This document shows positions 25,767-35,798 of a stretch of 64,000 nucleotides of DNA, piece after piece. Positions within the stretch are counted from its first letter, which is position 1. Every line of letters starts with the position of its first letter. Under the pieces are notes generated by a model. The model was not told the DNA's origin. It worked only from the letters and a program-made list of their open reading frames with translations, and did not search any database. Source of the stretch: Bacteroidota bacterium (GTDB lineage: Bacteria > Bacteroidota > Bacteroidia > Chitinophagales > Chitinophagaceae); contig JAFAEM010000003.1 in NCBI GenBank assembly GCA_023424015.1, positions 50,525 through 114,524 of the forward strand, written 5' to 3'. Position numbers and translations under genes: made by a program.

Positions 25767-26219
25767 TTACAAGAGACCCTCGTCCAACATCGACATGTAA
25801 GTCATAGGGGAAATTATCAGGTGATCCACAACCGAGATATCAAAAAGCCTGGCACCTTCCACGATTTTCCTTGTCAACTTGATATCCTCCCTGCTGGGCT
25901 TGAGGCATCCAGAAGGATGATTGTGACACAGGGCAATTCCTGTAGCATTAGCCTTTAAAGCGGTACCGAATATTACCCTGGGATCAGCAACGGTAGCTGT
26001 CGTTCCGCCCGTTGAGATATTAACCAGCCCCAGGACATGGTTTGCCCGTGTTAGTAGCAAAACTTTGAACTGCTCCACATATTGAATAAGGTCAGGGTCC
26101 CAGCTATTTCTAAAAATCTGGTACAAGTCACGGGATTCCCTAATCCTTGGGGTTTTTGTCAGGTCTGACTTTGGGTGGTATGAGATCCTTATCTCAGCGA
26201 CAGTTGAAATGATTTTCAT
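25767..26219 (-). CDS. radC: RadC-like JAB domain protein
   Basis: A 150-residue JAB/MPN-type domain with the metalloprotease-like motif HNHPSGCLKPSREDI (about 104-118) and the downstream ISVVDHLIIS. It lacks the N-terminal helix-hairpin-helix of chromosomal RadC, as is usual for the copies carried by Bacteroidota mobile elements. Its role is not established; such copies accompany DUF3871 and recombination genes in phage-like and ICE-like modules. It lies downstream of DUF3871 and the RecA-like ATPase on the same strand (45 bp gap), likely one operon. Confidence 0.88.
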   Translation of the reverse strand: MKIISTVAEIRISYHPKSDLTKTPRIRESRDLYQIFRNSWDPDLIQYVEQFKVLLLTRANHVLGLVNISTGGTTATVADPRVIFGTALKANATGIALCHNHPSGCLKPSREDIKLTRKIVEGARLFDISVVDHLIISPMTYMSMLDEGLL

Positions 26220-26263
26220 ACGCGTGAAATTTTAAAGCCTGGCTTTGCGACCAGGCTTGTTGA

Positions 26264-27250
26264 TTAATTTAGATACCAGGAGGTGGATTTGTTGTCCAGC
26301 ACCATCTTCAGCTCATGGGTAAACTGAAAGGCATTTACCGACCTGTCCAGAAACGTATCGATATACGAGGACTTATTGGCGGAGGTGAACAGGTTGAACA
26401 AGCGCCATAGGTTTATATTTCCCGCCGAATCTCTACAGAAGGAGTTATCACGGTAAAAGTCCTTTACCACCATGCCAAGTTGAGTATCGCTCAGCAGTAA
26501 GGGTGTCACCTTGCTTTTCGACCCATTGGGGAGGTGATTGTACATCCTGCATCTACCAACCAGGTGGGCAAACTGACTCTCTGTTAAACAGTAATCATTC
26601 AACTCGCGTAGCGTGTGGATATTGAAGCTGGCATTGTAGCCCTCGATTAGTGTCCTGATCCCAGCCCTTAGCTGGCCGATACTGTTTACTTTCAGGTTTC
26701 CCATGTAGCCATCTGTCGAAACGCATAGGTTGGTGCATACCGAGTTCTTAAAGCCTATAAAAACCTTGAAGTGTTCATCCGATCCCTTTTTGTTATAGAG
26801 ATTATCGAGGCTATAGGATTTAACTCCCCCAACCACCAAGGAGAGCCGCTGGCCGTCGATTTCATCATAAACCGAGGCGATCTCAACTATGAAAGCCATC
26901 CTTTCAAAATAGAGGGTTTTTTCAGCCTCCAGGAGCTCTTTAGCGGGCTTGTCTTTGGCTGATGGCACTCTTCCCTTAATAGGGTGTGATAGCCTCACAG
27001 CGGGCTTTAAAATCGTTTCCAGTGGGTATATCTCACTGATCACGTCCCTTGTAACATCAATGAAGTCGGAATGGGATATCGTCGGCTCATTGTCCTTGAT
27101 AAAAACAGGTATAACATGCCTGCTTTTGATCTCTTCAAGGCTACTCTCAATAGTATTGGCGCCAATAAACGGTTTGGCTGTTGAGACCGCGTCGACACCT
27201 TCGACGATTTCCTCGAAGAGAGGTTCCTGGTCATTCAAAATTGTTTCCAT
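26264..27250 (-). CDS. DUF3871 family protein
   Basis: A 328-residue protein of the DUF3871 family, found in Bacteroidota mobile elements. Recognisable parts: VIPVFIKDNEPTISHSDFID, IKGRVPSAKDKPAKELLEAE, FIVEIASVYDEIDGQRLSLV, and the C-terminal KVTPLLLSDTQLGMVVKDFY. It resembles the DUF932-type phage/plasmid proteins in organisation. Its start overlaps the ATPase gene by 20 bases, so the two are co-translated. Function unknown; the constant association with a RecA-like ATPase and RadC suggests a role in single-strand annealing or element DNA metabolism (inference). Confidence 0.85.
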   Translation of the reverse strand: METILNDQEPLFEEIVEGVDAVSTAKPFIGANTIESSLEEIKSRHVIPVFIKDNEPTISHSDFIDVTRDVISEIYPLETILKPAVRLSHPIKGRVPSAKDKPAKELLEAEKTLYFERMAFIVEIASVYDEIDGQRLSLVVGGVKSYSLDNLYNKKGSDEHFKVFIGFKNSVCTNLCVSTDGYMGNLKVNSIGQLRAGIRTLIEGYNASFNIHTLRELNDYCLTESQFAHLVGRCRMYNHLPNGSKSKVTPLLLSDTQLGMVVKDFYRDNSFCRDSAGNINLWRLFNLFTSANKSSYIDTFLDRSVNAFQFTHELKMVLDNKSTSWYLN

Positions 27251-28106
27251 TTGGAGAAATGTTTTGAGTTAGAAAATTGGTTTCCTGAGCTGCTTTGAGG
27301 GTTTCCTTCCTACGTACGAAAGAATCCATGTACCGGCCCTGTTGGTGAGGATTTTCGATATACAGCTTTTTCAGCTCTTCATAGCTGCTGCACTCATTGA
27401 TCCTGCGTTCAAAAAGATCAATTACCTCCGCTCCCTGTTGGCACCAGGCTAGTATCTGTTCGCCGGTGGCCGAGGTTATCTTGAACTCTGGCTTATCCAT
27501 GAACAAACCTGTACGGTCTTTGGAGGCAGTGGCGAGGTGGTTAATGTTCAAATCGAAAACCGTAGTCATCTCGTAGTCAGTTCCCTCACGGGTTACAGCC
27601 TTCAGCCCTACTTTTTCAGGTACCTGCTTTCCGTTCTTTTCATTCAGAATATAGTCCTGCTTACTTCGAATGGTGGCTATCACGTGACAGCGGGATTGAA
27701 GAATAGATTGAAGGAAAGCGTTATGCCTGGGTGTGAGCTTACCCCAATTGGTGAAAGAATTCCCAGCCATACCAGCGTGGGTTTCGATGATACCACCAGG
27801 TCCCTCCCATTCATGGGAAATGCTGTCAATGATGATCACTTCCATCCCTGAGGATTCACAAAGCCCAATGGCTTCAACGTATCGTTCAGGCGAAAAGGGA
27901 GAGTTTAGGTTAAGGACATTGAAGCTTCCAAGATGCGAATACAGTTCGGAAGAGTGGTTCTCGGTGTCGATCAAGGCGATCTTGTCCCAGCTTTTACAAA
28001 GTCCAATAGCGATCAGGAGAGCTGAGAACGTCTTCCCGCTACCCGATGGGCCTTGTAAAGCCAGGCGAATTCTGGACTTTTGTCGACTTGCTTTTCGTAG
28101 TTCCAT
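27231..28106 (-). CDS. RecA-like AAA family ATPase (phage Sak4-type)
   Basis: Start set at 28106 (MELRKASRQKSRIRLALQG); an extension to 28172 adds 22 hydrophobic residues without family support. Walker A is GPSGSGKTFSA (about 19-29) and Walker B EVIIIDSISHEWEG. KLTPRHNAFLQSILQSRCHV and TIRSKQDYIL resemble the RecA-like ATPases encoded next to single-strand annealing proteins in phages. It likely loads or stabilises single-stranded DNA during recombination. First gene of the ATPase-DUF3871-radC module. Confidence 0.85.
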   Translation of the reverse strand: MELRKASRQKSRIRLALQGPSGSGKTFSALLIAIGLCKSWDKIALIDTENHSSELYSHLGSFNVLNLNSPFSPERYVEAIGLCESSGMEVIIIDSISHEWEGPGGIIETHAGMAGNSFTNWGKLTPRHNAFLQSILQSRCHVIATIRSKQDYILNEKNGKQVPEKVGLKAVTREGTDYEMTTVFDLNINHLATASKDRTGLFMDKPEFKITSATGEQILAWCQQGAEVIDLFERRINECSSYEELKKLYIENPHQQGRYMDSFVRRKETLKAAQETNFLTQNISPNGNNFE

Positions 28107-28626
28107 AATCTGGAGTTTTAGGTTGAAAAACTTAGTTATCCAGATTAAGAAGGCTTCGGAAATAACTATCATTGTTCCTTTTGCCCACTGGGATGAACAA
28201 CCCCGAGCCCGGTAGGGCGAGGACGCGAACTAGCTTATTTTATCCTCAACCTAAATCGATAAGGTTCCATATAGCTATTTTATGGAGCTTGGATTGTTAA
28301 TGAAAGGGGTGGGGTGCGTCGACACGAAAATATATGGCCGGGCACTTGGGGGGGTACCATTTGTCTAAACGCGCATCTACAGGCTTTTTCTAATCAAAAA
28401 TTTTATAGAAAAAATAGAAAATTTTGGGATTTTAGACTGTCTGAAATTTCGACTTTTTACCGACTTAAAGCAGGTCGCCCTTCAAAGAATTAATCTAAAT
28501 GTATCCCTTATCATTTTTTATTCAAATCGAATTCGATTTCAGTATAGCAGTAAATAGAATAACTAGCTTTGAAATTTAACGACAGATTTTTATCTTTAGT
28601 AAGCACCCTGGCGTGGTATTGCAACA
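28107..28626. other. AT-rich intergenic region between divergent genes
   Basis: 520 bp separating the recombination module (minus) from the cargo block (plus). It must hold both promoters, but no full TTTG/TAnnTTTG pair was seen. A G-rich run (28348-28354) and A/T tracts are the only other features. No gene found. Confidence 0.5.
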
Positions 28627-29331
28627 ATGAAAGTCTATATTGAAGACATATTCCCCAAAATTCAACGATTCAGTAAAAAACTAAATCAACTAACAGCGCT
28701 AACTGGTCATCATTGGGTTTCGTTAGATGATATCAATACGGCTAAGTTGGTTTTTATATTCCGAACCAATAAAGAAGTCTTATTCTCTGAAGATGGACTA
28801 GTCGAAAAAGGCTATTGGGAGTATTTAGGATACGACTCAATACTTTTAGAGCGACAAGGGAATAAGTATCTATTTAAACATGCTTTTATTGACGAAGATG
28901 TACTTGCCTTAAAATTGGATGGATCAACCGGATACGCCGTCTTCATTAATGAAACAAGGTTTGGTAGAGAAATAAATTCTATAGAGGACGTAGTGTCCTT
29001 TTTACAACAAAAATACTTAAAGAATAAAACACCTAAGTCCGACTCAGTAGTAAAAGAGGCAAAGAATGAGAAAGCTGAAACCGTAAGTGAGCCAAATATT
29101 TTACAAACGCCACATTTTAATGAGTCGGAGCCCAATGCCAGTTACGATGTGTTTAACGGTAAATACTTCATCATAAACATTAGGTTCGTTGATGGCCGTC
29201 ATGGCGTTATATACTTAGGAGGAAAATCGAAGAGATACTTTCTTCAATATGGATTTAATGGTATTCAATATTTTGAAACAAAACAACAATGTATTGACCA
29301 ACTGTATAAACAGCTCTACCACAGTCCATAA
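28627..29331 (+). CDS. Hypothetical protein, two-domain
   Basis: A 234-residue protein I do not recognise. The N-terminal 130 residues (MKVYIEDIFPKIQRFSKKLN, WVSLDD, LVFIFRTNKEVLFS, GYWEYLGYDSILLERQG) look like a beta-rich domain. A lysine/glutamate linker (about 132-165) leads to a short C-terminal beta domain (YFIINIRFVDGRHGVIYLGG). No signal peptide, membrane helix or nuclease motif. It opens the variable cargo block of the element; AT-rich and isolated from its neighbours by long gaps. Confidence 0.6.
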   Translation: MKVYIEDIFPKIQRFSKKLNQLTALTGHHWVSLDDINTAKLVFIFRTNKEVLFSEDGLVEKGYWEYLGYDSILLERQGNKYLFKHAFIDEDVLALKLDGSTGYAVFINETRFGREINSIEDVVSFLQQKYLKNKTPKSDSVVKEAKNEKAETVSEPNILQTPHFNESEPNASYDVFNGKYFIINIRFVDGRHGVIYLGGKSKRYFLQYGFNGIQYFETKQQCIDQLYKQLYHSP

Positions 29332-29470
29332 TATCGTTAGCGCATTGAAAAATAATTTCAACTTCTTTGATTAAAAGTATGCTATAAGATTGTATAGCGA
29401 CAAAACGCGGCTATTGGGGACTGGATATTTCAATTATAGTATTAAATACTTGATACATAAAAATTAGACA

Positions 29471-30418
29471 ATGGAAAGCTTTTTAACTGGTGACATATGG
29501 AAAGAAGTAAATAAATATTTGACGAGACGGGGGAAAAAAATTGCTTGTATCGCTTATGTTACTTCAGACAAATTAAAACTAACGAAAGGGGATATTTTAA
29601 TTTGTGACGCTTCAACCTTTTCAGTAAGATTTGGGCAAACATCCGCTAAAACTATTGCGTCTTATTTTAACAGAGGCGTTAAAGTCTTTTCCAATCAGCA
29701 GTTACATTCTAAAATTTTATTGACGGATACATTTTTAGTAATTGGTTCTGCAAACCTTTCAAAAAGTAGTGCTGAAAAGCTTACAGAGTCTTCAATTATC
29801 ACAGATAGTGATATTCTAATTTCCCAGGCTAAAGCTTTTTGTCACAATTTGACAGAGGAATCATCTATGTTAGAAGAAAGTGCCATTCAAGCATTACTTA
29901 AAATAGAGGTTGTAAAACAGCCCAAAAAACCTGTAGTTAAATCAAAAATAAGACAGAAGAAATTCGGAAATAGATATTGGTTTGTTTACGTCTATCCTTT
30001 GAAAGATAGGACCTATGAAAAAATCAGAAACTCTGTAGAGAAGACAACAACATCAATTTCAAAATTGACGAAAATCGACGAAGATGATATTGGCTTTTTA
30101 AGGTGGAAGATCAAGTCAAAATTTAGTAAAACAGCTAAAGAAGGTGATCAAATCATTCTAAAGTTCAATAATTCAGGCGGTACTCGTAGCTTTATTTACC
30201 CACCCTCGACAATCTTAAAAAAAGAAGTAGTTGATGGATTTAGTTATTTCTATCACGACATTCGAAACTCGGAAGAAAGAAAAGTTTCTTGGACAATGTT
30301 TAAAGCATTCTTAAAGACAAATACGTTAGAAAATAGATTTACAACGAGGAGTAAAAATATTTTGGAGAATGATATTGTGAAATTAAAGCCACTTTGGAAA
30401 ACACAACAGAAGCCATAA
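29471..30418 (+). CDS. Phospholipase D-like nuclease, single HKD motif
   Basis: A 315-residue protein. The PLD signature lies at QLHSKILLTDTFLVIGSANL (H79, K81, N95; followed by SKSSAEKLTE), in a domain of about residues 40-120. Only one HKD motif is present, so an active enzyme would be a dimer, as in Nuc/BfiI-type nucleases. The C-terminal 170 residues are basic, with NRYWFVYVYPLKDRTYEK and a beta-rich tail that might bind DNA or a partner. Carried in the cargo block of an integrated element, it is a reasonable candidate for a defence nuclease (inference). Not linked in an operon. Confidence 0.75.
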   Translation: MESFLTGDIWKEVNKYLTRRGKKIACIAYVTSDKLKLTKGDILICDASTFSVRFGQTSAKTIASYFNRGVKVFSNQQLHSKILLTDTFLVIGSANLSKSSAEKLTESSIITDSDILISQAKAFCHNLTEESSMLEESAIQALLKIEVVKQPKKPVVKSKIRQKKFGNRYWFVYVYPLKDRTYEKIRNSVEKTTTSISKLTKIDEDDIGFLRWKIKSKFSKTAKEGDQIILKFNNSGGTRSFIYPPSTILKKEVVDGFSYFYHDIRNSEERKVSWTMFKAFLKTNTLENRFTTRSKNILENDIVKLKPLWKTQQKP

Positions 30419-30590
30419 GTATTTCGAGGAACCTGAGCCCAAGAACACGCGTTTGGCTCAATGTCGGCCATTAAAATCATTTCCTGACCGCCTATAATTC
30501 TAATTAGCTTCCGTATCTTGTCCAAACTGACATGGGGCTGGTCGCCAATGGCCAAGTCCTGAATTTAACACTTACTTCAATGTCGACAAA

Positions 30591-31124
30591 ATGAAGATTT
30601 TTAGTCTTATGCTGCTGTGCTCAATTTCAGCCTTGGCGCATGCGCAAAAATTAGGTTATAAGTCTATCCAAATAGGTGTAAGTGTTTATGATTCATCGAT
30701 AACGGCTCAATTTAAGGAGGAATCTAAGGGTACTGACGGAGTTATACTGCTTAGCTGTAAACAGACTCAATATGTTTGTGATGAAAAAGTAGAGATAATA
30801 GCTGTTGTTATTGACTCAGTCTCAGTAATAAAAAAAGTTGAACTCTATACTTATGAGGAAGTCTATCGCGATATTGACCATTTCCAGGAAAAATTTAAGA
30901 ATTTTTCAAGCTGTGTAGTCAATACAATAGGAAAAGCCCACCTATTTGACACCGGTAAAGATCGAAAAGATGGTCGCATGCGAACTGTGTGGTTGTTTCC
31001 TGAACTAAAGGCTATGTTTTTAATGTATACTTCAGATCTATCGATAGTGGATAGAAATAAAAAGAGAAGCTTTAGGTTGGTTTGGGCTGCATATAATCCC
31101 GAAGGGCCAAAGACAATGTGGTAA
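30591..31124 (+). CDS. Hypothetical secreted protein
   Basis: A 177-residue protein with a clear Sec signal peptide (MKIFSLMLLCSISALAHAQ, cleavage after AHA) and no lipobox. The mature part has no recognised domain; two cysteines (LLSCKQTQYVCDEKV) could pair. It sits between a PLD-like nuclease and a GHKL-nuclease gene but does not look cotranscribed with either. Function unknown. Confidence 0.55.
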   Translation: MKIFSLMLLCSISALAHAQKLGYKSIQIGVSVYDSSITAQFKEESKGTDGVILLSCKQTQYVCDEKVEIIAVVIDSVSVIKKVELYTYEEVYRDIDHFQEKFKNFSSCVVNTIGKAHLFDTGKDRKDGRMRTVWLFPELKAMFLMYTSDLSIVDRNKKRSFRLVWAAYNPEGPKTMW

Positions 31125-31257
31125 GGCATAAGGCACGAAAGTGATAGGGAGAGCTAATATCGAGTTTGGAAGACCCTGAAAAAGCTATAGTTCTTCAATC
31201 AACCTTCTGCAATAAATACATACAATTGTGAAGAAACCAATACCGAAATAAAGTGAT

Positions 31258-33291
31258 ATGATTGTTCCAGTTAAAAATTTTATAGAAACAGTTGACCTAA
31301 CTCCAAAGGACGCATTGCTACCTCTATTCGAATGCATTGTAAATTCAATAATAAGCTTGATGCAGTCCGACCAACCAAATAAAGAAATTCAAATCAAAAT
31401 TAAAAGAGGAGACTTTCCATTACAAACAAGGCTTGACAACATTAGGACAATTCATTCAATTGTTATATCGGATAATGGGCTTGGTTTCAATGAGAAAAAC
31501 TATAAGTCTTTTGAAACACCACTTTCAAATACTTATCGGGAAGAATTTGGGTGCAAAGGTATCGGCAGATTTACAGTTTTAGCTGCATTTAAGTCAATCT
31601 ACGTGCGAAGTAATTATAATGACAATGGAGTTTGGAAATATCGAGAATTTAAATGTGATGCCGAAAATGAAGTAACTCCAATTAAGCTCGAAAATTCAAT
31701 TGAAGAAGTATTTCGAACAAATATTGAACTCTGTGAGTGTTTTAACCCAATTGTAAAAGATAGAACAGCCTTGAGTATCGCAGAAATCTCTCGAGAAATT
31801 ATGCAACACTGTTTGATTTATTATCTAAGTGGGAAATTACCAACAATAAGAATTTTCGAAGCTGACGATAGTGAAGGCGAAGTTATAAACGAGTTATTTG
31901 AAAGAATATCTAAAGAACATGAAAGAGATTTCTCCGTTGACAATAATTCATTTAAGGCATATATAACTAAGACAGCGAGAGAAGGAAACAGGAAGAACCA
32001 TTATGTTTATTATTGCGCTAATTCAAGAGTCGTTGGCCTGCCTAAAAACATTGGTAAATTTAACAGCTTATTCAGTTATCCGCTTATTCAAAACGGACAG
32101 ATATTTTTTCTTGATGTTTATGTTGTTTCAGAGTATTTGAATAAGTACGTTTTTAAGATAAGAAATGGCTTTTCCATACCAGCAGAAAAAGAGAATAAGC
32201 TTTTTGAATATTCAGATCTAATCTCTTTTGAAGAAATCGAGGAAGAATTAGTAAAAATATTGGAGCATGAGTATGAGCCCCATGTGAAAGAGGCTAAGCA
32301 AAAAAGTGAAAAGGAAATTCAAACATATATAGCTGAGAAAGCTCCTCGATACAGGAGTTTGGCTCAAAACTCCGAATTATTAAAATCCATACCGCCAAAT
32401 CTAACTGAGGACAAATTGGAAGAACAGCTTTACAGAATATCCTTTAATGCAAGGAAATCAGTTGAAAAGAACTTACAGGATTTCATTGACAATAGACAAA
32501 TCAACGAAGACTCAATTCAGAAAATCAAAAAGGACATTCAAGAAAAAACTGCTTACGACATTGATTGTTTAGCCGACTATATGATGAGGCGTAAGGCAAT
32601 TATTGAATTGTTTGATAAATTTTTGGAAGCTGATATACAAGGGAATTATAAATTGGAATGTGACATTCATAACCTGATTTTCCCAATGGGCTTCACAAAC
32701 GATGAAGTTAGCTATGAAAATAACAACCTATGGCTATTGGATGAGCGTTTTCTAACTTATAAATTTGTTGCTTCTGACAAATCAATCACTTCGATAAGTC
32801 AAAAGAAGAGTAGTAAAGAACCCGATTTGATAATGTTGAGTGAAAACCCACAGATGTTTGATAACCCAATAAGTTTTGGCGACAAAAGCAGCGGTGAATT
32901 AAATTCCATGGTAATTTTTGAATTCAAGCGACCTGGAGAAACCGCTCATCAAAAATACAAAGGCAATTACCGATGGGAGTTTTCAGAATTAATTGAACCT
33001 TACTTTGACGACTTTCTGTATTCATCAGACAAAAAAAACTATAAGGGGAAACATGTAGTTATCAAAAACGAAACTCCTAAGTTCGGATTTGTAATCATTG
33101 ATGTCCTACCTCCACTTCTTGAGCAGTATAACCTTGACAGTGGATGGCAGAAAACCCCTTTTGGAACATTTTACAAGATGAAATCCGGGAAAAATTTGCA
33201 TATTGAAGTGATGACATTTAGCAAACTCATAGAGTATGCTAGGAGCAGGCACATGCCATTTTTTGATAAACTATTCGGTAAATCAAACTGA
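31258..33291 (+). CDS. GHKL ATPase fused to a PD-(D/E)XK-like nuclease domain
   Basis: A 677-residue protein. Residues 1-200 form an HSP90/MutL-type ATPase: N-box FECIVNSIISL (E25, N29), DNGLGF (72-77), and GCKGIGRFTVLAAF (98-111). A helical, coiled-coil-like linker follows (about 320-460). The C-terminal domain has NNLWLLDERFLTYKFVASDK (489-508), then EPDLIML with D523 and MVIFEFKRPGE with E555-F-K557: a D...ExK nuclease pattern. Together this suggests an ATP-gated nuclease in one chain, reminiscent of the MORC/paraMORC defence proteins. It is unrelated in domain order to the GHKL protein of the 3.5-13.2 kb operon. No methyltransferase is adjacent, so self-protection must be by other means. 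Confidence 0.8.
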   Translation: MIVPVKNFIETVDLTPKDALLPLFECIVNSIISLMQSDQPNKEIQIKIKRGDFPLQTRLDNIRTIHSIVISDNGLGFNEKNYKSFETPLSNTYREEFGCKGIGRFTVLAAFKSIYVRSNYNDNGVWKYREFKCDAENEVTPIKLENSIEEVFRTNIELCECFNPIVKDRTALSIAEISREIMQHCLIYYLSGKLPTIRIFEADDSEGEVINELFERISKEHERDFSVDNNSFKAYITKTAREGNRKNHYVYYCANSRVVGLPKNIGKFNSLFSYPLIQNGQIFFLDVYVVSEYLNKYVFKIRNGFSIPAEKENKLFEYSDLISFEEIEEELVKILEHEYEPHVKEAKQKSEKEIQTYIAEKAPRYRSLAQNSELLKSIPPNLTEDKLEEQLYRISFNARKSVEKNLQDFIDNRQINEDSIQKIKKDIQEKTAYDIDCLADYMMRRKAIIELFDKFLEADIQGNYKLECDIHNLIFPMGFTNDEVSYENNNLWLLDERFLTYKFVASDKSITSISQKKSSKEPDLIMLSENPQMFDNPISFGDKSSGELNSMVIFEFKRPGETAHQKYKGNYRWEFSELIEPYFDDFLYSSDKKNYKGKHVVIKNETPKFGFVIIDVLPPLLEQYNLDSGWQKTPFGTFYKMKSGKNLHIEVMTFSKLIEYARSRHMPFFDKLFGKSN

Positions 33292-33620
33292 TTACATGGT
33301 TTTTTAACGATTTGAGGATATTGATGTCACGTATGCCACAGTAGAAAAATAACAAGGGTGTCATTCTTTTGAAGAATTGGCGACTCTCGTTGGAGTCAAA
33401 AAGCTTGAAGGAATCTAAATATTTTATGTACGGTACAAGATATATAAGAATAACATATCATAACTGAATTACAGCCGTTTATAACTCAGATGGCGGAAAA
33501 TTGTTCCTTGATCGAGAGAAATACTGTTCAACTTTGGTATATTGTTTACGAAACGCAATACGGACGCCAGTCATTGCACTAGGCGGAAGGACATAGTAGG
33601 CAATTAAAAAAGCCCACACA
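33292..33620. other. Intergenic, nothing recognised
   Basis: 329 bp with stops in all frames, except for a 16-codon open end near 33365-33417 that cannot be identified. Nothing else seen. Confidence 0.4.
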
Positions 33621-34448
33621 ATGGCAGACATTAACGAAGTTCTGGGTGACATTGTCACAATGGTTAAAGTAGCCAATATGTCAGATACAGAATTGGCAGC
33701 ATTGGGTGCATTTCTTTTTGGTGTTGCTAGTAAAATTGTAATGACAGAGGGTCAAAAACCATCACATCTAAAGGAATCGATAACAAGTGTTTTGCAGCAA
33801 AAGTTGAATTTTACAGAGGGGCAAGCAGCGCAACTATTTGTTGATTATCTCAGATCAAGTAAACCAGGATACAACCAAGCTTTATATGGCATTATTGAGG
33901 ATGGACAAAAGGCTTCTCGACAATATATGGCTGGTGACAAGGAAGGAGTAATGACAAATTTGGTGTCCAAAATCATGTTTGCAAAAATGTTCTCACAGCT
34001 TATTCCTGTTCCCAAAAAAGAAGCTTCAACATTTACATTTGATACAGTTCTAAAAAAATGTCCGCTCGAAGAAAATAGTATAAACCATTTCTATAAGATA
34101 TTTGGTGTTATTACTGCCGATATTAGAAAAATATTCTCAGAAATTGGCGGAATAAAACTACCGGAGAAAGCAGTTTCTGATTTTTGTCAACTACTTTTTT
34201 ATAAGACAATAGGCATCGAACATACCATCAATAAGAGACCAACTTATAGAATGTCATCATCATTTATTGACAAATATTTCGGCGATCAAATTTCTGCATT
34301 ACGACATCATATAGAGACTTTTGCAATGTACAGCATGACAAGAGGAGTTCCTAAGAATGAAATGGTATTTTATCTCATTAACCTTTATCATGAGGCTGTG
34401 CATTCAAAGCATTTCAAAGGGCAAATATTTGAAATGTACGACGATTAA
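33621..34448 (+). CDS. Hypothetical protein, all-helical
   Basis: A 275-residue soluble, mostly helical protein. The N-terminal half has a hydrophobic repeat-like helix pair (DTELAALGAFLFGVASKIVM, then TEGQAAQLFVDYLRSSKPGY). The C-terminal half (NKRPTYRMSSSFIDKYFGDQ, ETFAMYSMTRGVPKNEMVFY) has no motif I know. It could be an immunity-type or regulatory protein, but this is a guess from size and setting. Isolated in the cargo block. Confidence 0.55.
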   Translation: MADINEVLGDIVTMVKVANMSDTELAALGAFLFGVASKIVMTEGQKPSHLKESITSVLQQKLNFTEGQAAQLFVDYLRSSKPGYNQALYGIIEDGQKASRQYMAGDKEGVMTNLVSKIMFAKMFSQLIPVPKKEASTFTFDTVLKKCPLEENSINHFYKIFGVITADIRKIFSEIGGIKLPEKAVSDFCQLLFYKTIGIEHTINKRPTYRMSSSFIDKYFGDQISALRHHIETFAMYSMTRGVPKNEMVFYLINLYHEAVHSKHFKGQIFEMYDD

Positions 34449-34749
34449 ATCTCTCTATAAAAGTAGTACAGAGTAAACGAAGACTGAAAAATTAAGACCG
34501 GGTGTTGTATAGTTTCTGGCCCAGAATGCACTTGGGAAACTATTTCGGAAGTTTTACTAGATAAAGAAAGCCACTATGAACTTACGATAAGGCTCTATAG
34601 ATGACAGGCAACCCTGAATCGTGAACTGAGGCTTAAATAGCTTATCTGGAATTAATACTGTCTACGCCATCTTCAAGCCCCAGTTGTCAGTCAAAAATAT
34701 AACCGCGATTTTATGAGTTATCAAGCTTTATAATAGGAGATTTACGTAA

Positions 34750-34884
34750 AGGTATTTCCTCCGCACAAAAGGGATCATGCAACTTCAGCTTGGCGAAAAA
34801 ACTGAAGCGTTAACATGCCTAAAGAATGCTGAAAGGCATGGAGACCTGAATGCCCGGTCATTAATCCAAAAATATCTGACTTGA
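34750..34884 (+). pseudogene. C-terminal Sel1/TPR-like fragment
   Basis: A 45-codon open frame between a TAA and a TGA. Its end (LGEKTEALTCLKNAERHGDL followed by NARSLIQKYL) is the typical last repeat of Sel1/TPR proteins of Bacteroidota. No upstream repeats are in frame, so it appears to be a gene remnant. The remainder of the 34449-35174 gap shows no gene. Confidence 0.45.
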
Positions 34885-35174
34885 TAATAAAACTCAGTAA
34901 CAGGCATTTTCTAAAAGACCCCACCAAATGTGAACTAACTAATAAACTTAAAAAGACATTCTGACTGACTAACACCAGTAGCCAGGATCTATTGAGGTTC
35001 AAAAGTCCGCTAGACAGCCTAGACCTTGTGTGATGCTGCATTTACGCTATTCTCCCATTTCCGCTTTTTTTCCCAATACGTTCAAGAAGATTGATTTAGA
35101 CAAATTGTTTTATTATTTTGTGTAGCGGATAATAGCGTAAATACAGCTATTACCAGCAATTATTCCCTACGCTT

Positions 35175-35798
35175 ATGAGTATCAATAAGTCTCAAACAAT
35201 CATTATTATAACACTGCTTAGCTTAACACTCCTTTCGTGTAATTCGAAGAGAGTTTTTCTTGATTATAATCTCGGTATGTCATCTGAAAATTTTTACAAC
35301 AAAACGGATGAACTGTACTCAAAGAGCAAAATCCGAAAATCTGAACAAATTGGTCCAGTCTTTTATGTTTACACCTTTGACTGTCCAGACGGGGACAAGG
35401 CATTCGTTCGTTATTCACCAGATTTCACACATAAAACCCTGACCTCCCTTCGGATTGATTTTGGGAAATATGGTTCGGGATATCAATATTTTTACAATGA
35501 CCCCTTCAAGAATGAGGAAGAAGAAAAAAACATTCTTGCTGTGCTGACTATGTATAAGGACAAATACGGCGAGCCAAGTGAGGCGACAGTTCAACAGCCT
35601 TATTACGGAGACAGCAAAGAAATAAAAGTATATAGATGGACTAAATCCGAATTCATCATTGACTTTTATCCAGGGGAAAAAAGATATACTGATGCAGGAA
35701 GTAAAAACATAGGTGCATATATTAAATATGAAGTCAGCGACGGTCAGAAGGAAGAAATTAACCATAATAAATCAAGAGAAAGTTCAACAGACATCTAA
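35175..35798 (+). CDS. Hypothetical lipoprotein
   Basis: A 207-residue protein beginning with a lipoprotein signal (IIITLLSLTLLSC, lipobox LLSC at about residue 22). The mature part is polar with many aromatic residues (YVYTFDCPDGDKAFVRYSPD, YGSGYQYFYNDPFKNEEEEK). No recognised domain. Probably anchored in the outer or inner membrane facing the periplasm. Role within the element unknown. Confidence 0.6.
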   Translation: MSINKSQTIIIITLLSLTLLSCNSKRVFLDYNLGMSSENFYNKTDELYSKSKIRKSEQIGPVFYVYTFDCPDGDKAFVRYSPDFTHKTLTSLRIDFGKYGSGYQYFYNDPFKNEEEEKNILAVLTMYKDKYGEPSEATVQQPYYGDSKEIKVYRWTKSEFIIDFYPGEKRYTDAGSKNIGAYIKYEVSDGQKEEINHNKSRESSTDI

